This document shows positions 57,953 through 64,000 of a stretch of 64,000 nt of DNA, piece after piece. Each line of letters starts with the position of its first letter. Positions within the stretch are counted from its first letter, which is position 1. The notes beneath the pieces are model-generated. The model ran no database searches, was not told where the DNA came from, and saw only the letters and a list, made by a program, of their open reading frames with translations. Source of the stretch: an uncultured Elusimicrobiales bacterium (GTDB lineage Bacteria; Elusimicrobiota; Elusimicrobia; Elusimicrobiales; Elusimicrobiaceae); NCBI GenBank assembly GCA_934667625.1, contig CAKUMH010000005.1:62001-126000 (forward strand), read 5' to 3'. Both the position numbers and the translations under genes were made by a program.

Positions 57953-58000
57953 GGCTTGATTTTTCGCCCAACTTGGGCCATACTTTAGTAAGGGTTTTTT

Positions 58001-58459
58001 ATGACGAAGAAGAATAACGCAGGTTTTACGTTGCTGGAATTATTGGTAGCCGCCACGATTATCGGTATCTTGGCGGTGTTTGCCACGGTGGCCTACAAAA
58101 ACGGCGCCGCCAGCACGCGTGCCGCGGGCGCACGGGCCAAGGTGGACGCTCTGGCTTGGGCCCAGCAGCGCTATTTGCTGGATCCGGCGGCCTGCCCGTC
58201 GTATGTTTCCACCACCAACAAAATCACCGCGCTGGAGGATTGCAATCTGTTGGAACGGAAAGTCATTTTAAACGATGATTACTTCACCTTTGCCGTGTGC
58301 CCGGACGATATCTGCTCCAAGGCGCCGGACATGACGAGTGATATGAACCCGCTGGCTTGCGTCGTTGGCAAGGACAACAAAAAAATGCCCGCCAAATATG
58401 CCAAAAATTATTGGTATTGCGTAAGCGAAACCGCCCGCACGGAGCACTTGGGCAACTGA
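58001..58459 (+). CDS. Pseudopilin 2
   Basis: A 152-residue prepilin: leader MTKKNNAG|FTLLELLVAATIIGILAV with Glu5, then FATVAYKNGAASTRAAGARA. Cysteines at PAACPS, LEDCNLL, VCPDDICSK, LACVVG and WYCVS. A gap of about 50 bases separates it from pseudopilin 1, with a weak promoter-like TTGATT upstream. Confidence 0.84.
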   Translation: MTKKNNAGFTLLELLVAATIIGILAVFATVAYKNGAASTRAAGARAKVDALAWAQQRYLLDPAACPSYVSTTNKITALEDCNLLERKVILNDDYFTFAVCPDDICSKAPDMTSDMNPLACVVGKDNKKMPAKYAKNYWYCVSETARTEHLGN

Positions 58460-58466
58460 GGACATT

Positions 58467-59033
58467 ATGAAGAAAGGTTTTACGCTGATGGAAATTTTGG
58501 CCGTACTCTTGGTGATTGCCGTGGTGGTGTCCATGGCGGCGCCGGTGTTCCGCGCCATTCGTTTTGAAGTTAAAAATTCCCAGGCCAAGGCGGCGGCAAG
58601 CAAGCTGGCACAGCAAATGCGCACCTATTACCAAATCAGCCGCGGCCGCGTGGTGGGCGGATCCTTTGACGCCAGCGACTCAAACGTTATTTTTACAACA
58701 GCCGCCTGTGTGGAACCCAACGTCACGGGCGTTCCCAGCAAAAAAAGCGGTGAGGCGGACAAGGTAGACGTAAAACAGCTGTTTGCTTGCGGATATTTGA
58801 CGGGAAAGGATTTCTCCGGCCTGCCCTATACGTTTTATTTGTGCAGCCCAAAGGCGGGTGATACACAAACCGTAACGGAGTGCACCAACACCAATGCCAC
58901 CGCTTCCGATGCGACCAACACTCCGGTAGTGGTGGCGTATGGAAACGAAAATGCAGGTAAAAAATACAAAAGCACTTCCGGTTATTACATTTATGTGGAC
59001 CAAACCTACAAGGCCAAGGATACGGATGATTAA
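58467..59033 (+). CDS. Pseudopilin 3
   Basis: A 188-residue prepilin: leader MKKG|FTLMEILAVLLVIAVVVS with Glu5, APVFRAIRFEVKNSQAKAAA as helix. The head has TAACVEPN, FACGYLTG, YLCSPKAG and TECTN. Tightly spaced with neighbours (7 and 9 bases). Confidence 0.84.
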   Translation: MKKGFTLMEILAVLLVIAVVVSMAAPVFRAIRFEVKNSQAKAAASKLAQQMRTYYQISRGRVVGGSFDASDSNVIFTTAACVEPNVTGVPSKKSGEADKVDVKQLFACGYLTGKDFSGLPYTFYLCSPKAGDTQTVTECTNTNATASDATNTPVVVAYGNENAGKKYKSTSGYYIYVDQTYKAKDTDD

Positions 59034-59042
59034 GAGGTTTTT

Positions 59043-59543
59043 ATGAAACGATTTTTAAAACATCTTCTCACTAAAAAAACAGGTGTCACCGTGTTGGAAG
59101 GGCTGATTGCCCTGGGGCTTTTGGCTTTGGTAGCGGGGGGCACGTTTGGAGTGCTTTTGTCCGTCTCGCGCAAGACGGGAACGCCGGATATCCGCGAGGA
59201 AATGGCCCTGGCGGTGGAACGCGCCAACGAACTTTTGCCCATGTACGCCCCGCTGAAGTCAGACGGGACAAATATGGCGAGCTTAAAGCTCCCCAATAGG
59301 TATCAACGTGGCTTGTGCGAGGATATCGACGATCCATCTCCGATGTCACTTGATTCTCATGATATACGCTGTCTTCTTCCGCCTATTTGTGATGAGTCTA
59401 ATTCCTCTTTTTCTTATGAGGTGGGGAATGATGAGGTGTCCCTTCCGTCTGCCGTGCCGAGCAATACCAAGGATTATTATTACACTTCGCAGCCGCACCG
59501 ACAGATAACTTTTGAAATCACGTGTAATGGGTTTTCATTATGA
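59043..59543 (+). CDS. Pseudopilin 4 (minor)
   Basis: A 166-residue protein: leader MKRFLKHLLTKKTG|VTVLEGLIALGLLALVAG, with Val at +1 and Glu5. The helix continues TFGVLLSVSRKTGTPDIREE. The remainder is lower in GC than its neighbours from about 59290 to 59440. Probably a GspI/PilV-like minor pilin, by position. Its stop overlaps the next start. Confidence 0.78.
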   Translation: MKRFLKHLLTKKTGVTVLEGLIALGLLALVAGGTFGVLLSVSRKTGTPDIREEMALAVERANELLPMYAPLKSDGTNMASLKLPNRYQRGLCEDIDDPSPMSLDSHDIRCLLPPICDESNSSFSYEVGNDEVSLPSAVPSNTKDYYYTSQPHRQITFEITCNGFSL

Positions 59544-60286
59544 AGAACAACAAAGGCTTTACTTTAACGGAAATTTTACTGGCGGTGATGATTGTTGGCA
59601 TCATTGGCGTGGCGCTCGCCGCGCTGACGACGGCCTCCTCGCGTGAGGCGGGTGTCGGCCGCAGCCGTGTGCTGCTGCGCAACAACCTGTCACTGGCTAT
59701 GCGCCAGCTGCGCCAAGATGTGCATAGCAGTACCCAATTGCAATATGCGCGCGGGCAAATTTCCGCTGCCTCTGCGGGCAATGTCATTCCGCTTTTGGTA
59801 TTGGCCCGCAATGTAGATTTAAAGGACAAACCTTTGCCGGGCCGGACGCCTGCGTACATTACATATTGTTTTGTGGTGGGCTCCCATGCCGCGCAACCCT
59901 CCGGGGCGCTTGCCGGCGGCACCATTTACCGGCGCGAAAGTGAACAAATTACCTGGTCTTCTGCCACGCCTTCCTGCGGCAGCAATCCGGCCACGGATAC
60001 CAATTTTCAGGTATTTTTGCATAACGTCAAATTCATTCCGTCTGGGATCACGGTGGAAGATCGCACGTATCCCGTGCCGTTGTTTCGCGTAGATTCGGGG
60101 GACACCACTTATTCCTTGCACGAAGAAAACCACAACATTCTAGGGTGGTACTATGGGGAATTGGGCGCCCTGCTTAGGGTGAATTTGATTACAGAGCTGC
60201 CCAGCAAACCGGTGGTAAATGATGTGGTGGAACAAAAATTTATGATGCAAAACGGGTTTACTGGAGATAATGTATCATGGGATTAA
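59540..60286 (+). CDS. Pseudopilin 5 (PilW/GspJ-like)
   Basis: A 248-residue prepilin, the largest of the set: leader MKNNKG|FTLTEILLAVMIVGIIGV with Glu5, and SREAGVGRSRVLLRNNLSLA then MRQLRQDVHSSTQLQYARGQ, resembling PilW/GspJ minor pseudopilins in length and the early RQDVHS motif. It overlaps both neighbours. Confidence 0.8.
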   Translation: MKNNKGFTLTEILLAVMIVGIIGVALAALTTASSREAGVGRSRVLLRNNLSLAMRQLRQDVHSSTQLQYARGQISAASAGNVIPLLVLARNVDLKDKPLPGRTPAYITYCFVVGSHAAQPSGALAGGTIYRRESEQITWSSATPSCGSNPATDTNFQVFLHNVKFIPSGITVEDRTYPVPLFRVDSGDTTYSLHEENHNILGWYYGELGALLRVNLITELPSKPVVNDVVEQKFMMQNGFTGDNVSWD

Positions 60287-60705
60287 AAAATAAAAAAGGT
60301 GCCGCTTTACTGCAAGTTTTGCTTGTTACCGTTGTGCTGGCCGGTATGGCCACCATGCTTTTGCGGGCGAGTTTGTCCCGCTCTACCTCTGCGCGCCAAA
60401 CGCGCCGCACGGTGTCTGCCCAGCTGTTGGTTCATTCGTGCATGGTGGAGGTAAACGCGTTGTGGTCGGCCAAAAAGCCCGAAGTTTTTCAGCGGGATAT
60501 GAGCCAATGCCTGATGTATTGCAAAACGGCGGGCTCCGGGACTTGTGCCAGCGCCCGGCAGGTGCGTTCGTACACCTGCCAAGAGCAGCTTATTAACGGC
60601 GTGAAATACACCGTTACGGCCAATTTTGAAAACGTATCCGAGGCCAACGGGCGTGACCAGTGCAAGCTTACGTACGAAATTTCCTCTAAGCAAGATGTGC
60701 TGTGA
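60277..60705 (+). CDS. Pseudopilin 6 (PilX/GspK-like, lacks Glu5)
   Basis: A 142-residue protein: leader MGLKNKKG|AALLQVLLVTVVLAGMATML. Position +5 is Gln, not Glu; GspK-type tip pseudopilins also lack Glu5, which fits a tip subunit. The head has SQCLMYCKTAGSGTCAS and YTCQEQ. It overlaps pseudopilin 5 by ten bases. Confidence 0.78.
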   Translation: MGLKNKKGAALLQVLLVTVVLAGMATMLLRASLSRSTSARQTRRTVSAQLLVHSCMVEVNALWSAKKPEVFQRDMSQCLMYCKTAGSGTCASARQVRSYTCQEQLINGVKYTVTANFENVSEANGRDQCKLTYEISSKQDVL

Positions 60706-60712
60706 TGTGTAT

Positions 60713-62425
60713 ATGAAACAGGGTTCCTTTCTTTCTCTCTGTCTTTTGTTATTGGCTACGGTCGTGGCGGCACAAGGCGGTGTTGCCACGGCGGACGCGG
60801 CCTCTTCGTTGCGTGTTTCCACGCTGGTGGAAGCGCCCCAATCCAATGTGGATTTATTGCAGGAATCTTTAAAGGGCTCCGGGCTGAGCACAGCCGTCCC
60901 TGCCACCCCGCAAACGGCGCCTGCCGTCAAGGCCCTGGCCGAAAAAGCACCCGCTCCGGCAGCCGCTTCAACGGCTCCGGCCGCGGCAGTTCCTGCGGTG
61001 GCGCCAACAGCTGTCCCCGCCGCGCAAACGGTCCCTGCCGCCAAATCCCCTGTCTCTTCTGCCAACACGCTGGATATGCCGCTTGAAGTGGGGGGAAGTG
61101 TGCAAAACGTGCAAACGGCGGTAGCTCCCGCCGCCAAGCAGCTTTCACCTGCGGCCGCGCGCCGCGTACAGGCTGCCAAACGCCGCCGCACCCAGGCAGC
61201 CGCCAAAAAAATAGCACCGCCTGCCGCCAAAAAAGCGGAACCGACGGAGCTGGAAAAGGATATTGAAAAATCAAACGCGCTGTTGCCGGCCTCCCAGCAG
61301 GCCCAAAACGAGCCCGCCGCCGAAGCGGAACCCTCTGAAGAAGAAGCCGCCGCAGATGCGGAGCTGGAATACGCCGTGAAAATGCTGGAAAAATCCAAAG
61401 AGGCGGCGCAAACGGCCGAGCGGAAGATTCCGCCTTCTGCCGCGCAAAACCGTCCCGCCACGGTGCCCGCACCCAACAAAAAATTTAACCCCAACGCCTT
61501 CCGTCCCGGGGTGACGTGGATTGCTTCCAAAAGCACGCATTTTGAAATTTACACCCAAAAACGCACCAGCGGTATCAGCTCCTCCAATATGCCCATGACG
61601 TTTGAATCGTCCTACCAAACCTTGCGGCGTTTTATCCCGTGGATGATGTCCGGCACGGTGCGCGTGTTTGTGTACCAGGACCACCAGTCCTACCTGCGCC
61701 ACGAGCCCAACGCCAAAGCGTGGACGCGTGCCCTGGCCTATCCAACCCGTGGGGAAATCGTCGTGTACGACGAGCCCGGAAAAACCCAGGAGCTCAAAGA
61801 GGTCTTTACGCACGAGCTGACGCACATTTTCACCCAGCAATTTTTTGACAGCCACAAAACCGGCCGGATCATGACGCCCACCTGGCTGGACGAGGGGTTA
61901 GCCGTTTTAATGGAAGACCAAGCCTATAACGGCCTTAAGGGCGGCCCGTGGAATAACGATTTCAAAACGCTTAATTTTCAGCGCGATCCGTCCACCAAGA
62001 CGGGCACCTTTGGTTCCTCGTCCATGTTTGGCTCCCTTTCAAGCCAGCGGCTCACTGCCAAGCGTGCCGGAAAACCAATTTATCTCGTCCCGTTTGACGA
62101 GTTTATGAAAGAGGACTCCCTCTCCACAGCCGAGGCGCGCAACAAAACGCAGGAGTGGTACTTCCAGGCCTATTTAATGGTGCGTTTTTTGCTCAATCCG
62201 GCGGGGGGCTCGTCTCCCTCCAATCGTATGCAGTTTGAGCAGTTCACGCGCCTGTTGTCACAGGGCGAGGCGGTGCGCAACCCTTCCACAGGATTTTTGA
62301 TGAAAGACTCCCGCGGCAAAACCGTATACGAGCCTTATTCGGTGGAAAAGGCCCTCGGACGCGCCTTTCGCTACGGAACGATTGCCAATTTTGAAGATAA
62401 CTTTTGGCGCTGGGCCAACCGCTAA
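60713..62425 (+). CDS. Exported peptidase MA-like zinc metalloprotease
   Basis: A 570-residue protein: signal peptide (about 1-24, MKQGSFLSLCLLLLATVVAA), an Ala/Pro/Val-rich low-complexity region (about 60-200), an acidic helix, then a gluzincin domain with HELTH (His367, Glu368, His371) and the third ligand Glu394 in WLDEGLAVLMED. This matches the peptidase MA-like family. It closes the pilus operon eight bases after pseudopilin 6, so it may process or remodel exported pilins or cell-wall proteins. Substrate unknown. Confidence 0.82.
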   Translation: MKQGSFLSLCLLLLATVVAAQGGVATADAASSLRVSTLVEAPQSNVDLLQESLKGSGLSTAVPATPQTAPAVKALAEKAPAPAAASTAPAAAVPAVAPTAVPAAQTVPAAKSPVSSANTLDMPLEVGGSVQNVQTAVAPAAKQLSPAAARRVQAAKRRRTQAAAKKIAPPAAKKAEPTELEKDIEKSNALLPASQQAQNEPAAEAEPSEEEAAADAELEYAVKMLEKSKEAAQTAERKIPPSAAQNRPATVPAPNKKFNPNAFRPGVTWIASKSTHFEIYTQKRTSGISSSNMPMTFESSYQTLRRFIPWMMSGTVRVFVYQDHQSYLRHEPNAKAWTRALAYPTRGEIVVYDEPGKTQELKEVFTHELTHIFTQQFFDSHKTGRIMTPTWLDEGLAVLMEDQAYNGLKGGPWNNDFKTLNFQRDPSTKTGTFGSSSMFGSLSSQRLTAKRAGKPIYLVPFDEFMKEDSLSTAEARNKTQEWYFQAYLMVRFLLNPAGGSSPSNRMQFEQFTRLLSQGEAVRNPSTGFLMKDSRGKTVYEPYSVEKALGRAFRYGTIANFEDNFWRWANR

Positions 62426-62511
62426 CATCTCATATTAAGAATAACCCAAGAGGCAGTGCTAACCCAATTTAGCCCTGCCTTTTATTTTTTGTTTTCCCTT
62501 TCGTCGTTAAG

Positions 62512-62770
62512 CCGTCACCCTGAACGGCGGCCCGCAAAAGAGCCGTCCTCCTGGAGTGTCGCCAAAATGTCCTAGGAGTCGTCGCCCCGGAAGGTTTCTG
62601 TCCGGGGCCTCGCCGTTGTCGTGGTTGTTGTCGTTGCCGTTCCCTCCGTTATAAATAAGCGCCGTCATTCTGAACTTGTTTCAGAATTTACCTCTTGGGT
62701 CGTTGTGTTTGTTATTAAACAAAGGTCATGCTGGAGTGTTTGGCGGCCCGCAGGGTTCCAGCATCTCTTT
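62512..62770. repeat. REP-type palindrome cluster
   Basis: Several degenerate and intact members: GTCACCCTGAACGGCGGCCC (62513), GTCCTCCTGGAGTGTCGCC (62543), GTCATTCTGAACTTGTTTCAGAAT (62665) and GTCATGCTGGAGTGTTTGGC with GGTTCCAGCATC (62727). The GGCGGCCCGCAGGGTT variant is the same one found inside the prepilin leader at 28.7 kb. No gene is seen between 62426 and 62880. Confidence 0.78.
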
Positions 62771-62781
62771 CTTATTGAAAA

Positions 62782-62876
62782 GCCGTTTTCGGGCCGGTAA
62801 AATATAAAAGGGTTGCAATCGTTTTTTTTTTTTGCTAAATTTTGCTTATAGGCAAAATTTAGCAAAAAGGAAGGTT
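62782..62876 (+). repeat. Prepilin 5' cassette, copy 4
   Basis: A more diverged upstream block (GCCGTTTTCGGGCCGG, GGGTTGCAATCG), a 12-T tract (62822-62833), a 30-nt dyad at 62834-62863 with 12-bp arms GCTAAATTTTGC/GCAAAATTTAGC, then AAAAAGGAAGG. Confidence 0.9.
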
Positions 62877-62879
62877 GTA

Positions 62880-63380
62880 ATGAAAAACGTTACTATGGGC
62901 CGTTTAGGTGGGTTTACGCTTATTGAATTATTGGTAGTTGTTCTCATTATTGGTATCTTGGCGGCGGTGGCCGTGCCGCAATACCAGCGGGCTGTGGCCA
63001 AGAGTCAATTTAGCGAAATGTTGGCCCTAGTCAATTCGCTCAAGCAACAAGAGGATTTGTATTATCTGGCCAACGGCCGCTATGCAACGAGTTACGAGGA
63101 GCTCTCGCCCGATTTTCCGCCCGTTCAGGTAGACGACGATGGGTATACGTTTCGCATTCCGGGAAAGAATTACTACTTTGACCTTATGGACGGCGGGAAA
63201 AATTCATATATCTATGCTTATCACTATAAGTTAAAGGTTAGCTATACGTACCGCTTTGATGGAGAGCGTCATTGCAATATTTATGATGAAAACGACGCAT
63301 TAGCAAAGTATATTTGTTCTTCCGTAGGAACCCGCATCGGTGACTGTGGTAAAGCTTGTTTTGCTTACAAAATGAACTAG
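62880..63380 (+). CDS. Type IV prepilin-like protein
   Basis: A 166-residue prepilin: leader [29 protein letters not shown] with Glu5, [20 protein letters not shown] as helix. The head is Tyr-rich ([20 protein letters not shown]) with cysteines [22 protein letters not shown]. Constant 5' end with a unique head, as in the other cassette copies. Confidence 0.9.
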   Translation: MKNVTMGRLGGFTLIELLVVVLIIGILAAVAVPQYQRAVAKSQFSEMLALVNSLKQQEDLYYLANGRYATSYEELSPDFPPVQVDDDGYTFRIPGKNYYFDLMDGGKNSYIYAYHYKLKVSYTYRFDGERHCNIYDENDALAKYICSSVGTRIGDCGKACFAYKMN

Positions 63381-63439
63381 CGCGGTTAAAAAGTGCGTAA
63401 TGCGTAAAAATAGTTGGCCGTCTTTTGGTGGAATTTACC

Positions 63440-63478
63440 CCACAAAAAATCCCCGCTAAACAAGCGGGGATTTTTTCT
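63440..63478. terminator. Bidirectional terminator
   Basis: AATCCCCGCT and AGCGGGGATT arms around AAACA with A-run and T-run flanks, between the prepilin and the convergent zinc-ribbon gene. Confidence 0.9.
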
Positions 63479-63494
63479 CTTACCAAATCTAAAT

Positions 63495-64000
63495 TTATTT
63501 AGTAATCATTTTCATCGTGTTAGGGTGAATCGGGTATTCCCCTTTAAATTTGCAACGGTGGATGTTTTTCACCAAATTTTTAGTAGTATTTAAATCTTCT
63601 CCGCATTCCGGGCAGGTAGAGCGGCAGGTCTGCAAACCGTTGGACTGCGGGCAGGGTTTGTTGTCTCTGTCAATTTCTTCCCCGCAATAAATGCAGTAGT
63701 GTTTTTGCGCCGCCTGCGCGTTTTGGTCAGCTGCGGCGTTTTCTGCCTGCGCTTCCTTCAGTTCCAAGTAGTAAAACTCCAACGAGTGGCGGGCATATCC
63801 GCCATGGGCTTCGCGGTCCGCTTGCAAGAGTTCTTCCGCTTGTTCCAACAAAATCGGGTCTAATTCATTCTCTTCCGCCATGGACGAGCACAAGTCTGTG
63901 TAATTCGTGTCCACACAATGTTGATGTGCGCTCATCGCTTTGCCACAGCGTCCGCACACAATGGTTTTGTTTCCAATTTTATGTTTGGCGGAAACTTCGG
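63495..64000 (-). CDS. Zinc-ribbon protein, 5' end beyond the window
   Basis: The reading frame is open to the right edge (EVSAKHKIGNKTIVCGRCGK), so the start is probably outside; a GTG at 63959 is less likely because it would split the first CGRC knuckle. Knuckles seen are VCGRC, YCIYCGEE and TCPECGED, plus a single HRCKF. A helical Glu/Ala/Gln segment lies between. Probably a cytoplasmic zinc-binding protein; no specific function is recognised. Confidence 0.6.
   Translation of the reverse strand, partial: EVSAKHKIGNKTIVCGRCGKAMSAHQHCVDTNYTDLCSSMAEENELDPILLEQAEELLQADREAHGGYARHSLEFYYLELKEAQAENAAADQNAQAAQKHYCIYCGEEIDRDNKPCPQSNGLQTCRSTCPECGEDLNTTKNLVKNIHRCKFKGEYPIHPNTMKMITK

Overview
The window is a gene-dense bacterial chromosome segment with a Gram-negative envelope: MsbA-like exporter, secretin, nested spanin pair. 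The partial cmk, then plsC and rpsA order, the large number of PilE-like prepilin genes (14 here) and the fused PilM-PilN gene suggest a gut-type member of Elusimicrobiota. This is an inference from gene content; no rRNA is present to settle it.

Layout. 1-4.9 kb: cmk end, plsC, rpsA, tRNA-Ala followed by tandem decayed tRNA/terminator units, a DksA/TraR-type regulator and an MsbA-type ABC exporter. 4.9-7.4 kb: a minus-strand structured non-coding RNA of about 400 nt with its own promoter and terminator, an XRE-type repressor, a strongly promoted structured leader, two small ORFs and a prepilin gene. 7.46-22.66 kb: a compact podovirus-type morphogenesis cluster (small and large terminase, T7-type portal, Bbp19-like protein, scaffold, capsid, Bbp16-like cement, tail tubular A and B, internal virion proteins, tail fibre, holin-like proteins, Rz/Rz1-like spanins), interrupted by two minus-strand membrane-protein genes. 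No integrase, replication gene or endolysin is visible. 22.7-29.2 kb: prepilin genes, a secreted protein made of 30-residue cysteine repeats, tRNA-Thr with another tandem tRNA-end array, a Wzy_C/TPR membrane protein, an RDD protein with a pilin-like C-terminal half, and YbaK. 29.2-37.7 kb: uvrA, a YbhN-like membrane protein, gamma-carbonic anhydrase, response regulator, TPR protein, FKBP isomerase, GMP reductase. 37.8-42.2 kb: four prepilin genes and a DUF885-like protein that has lost its metal ligands. 42.4-43.9 kb: tRNA-Lys, tRNA-Leu and trigger factor. 44.2-62.4 kb: a secreted protein, a second Wzy_C/TPR protein and a long type IV pilus/type II secretion-like operon (PilMN, PilO, PilP-like, secretin, ATPase, platform protein, six pseudopilins, a peptidase MA-like metalloprotease). 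62.5-64 kb: REP-type repeats, another prepilin gene and a zinc-ribbon protein cut by the window edge.

How it fits together. The 47.7-62.4 kb operon supplies the machine that would assemble or secrete the many dispersed prepilins. Four of these prepilins share a 5' cassette: a conserved block, a poly-T tract of 10 to 12, a 30-nt dyad with compensatory changes, and the Shine-Dalgarno. REP-type palindromes surround three of the four, and one has inserted in frame into a prepilin leader. The podovirus cluster lacks the genes a phage needs to integrate or replicate, so it is either a remnant, one half of a split prophage, or a domesticated particle-forming (gene-transfer-agent-like) locus.
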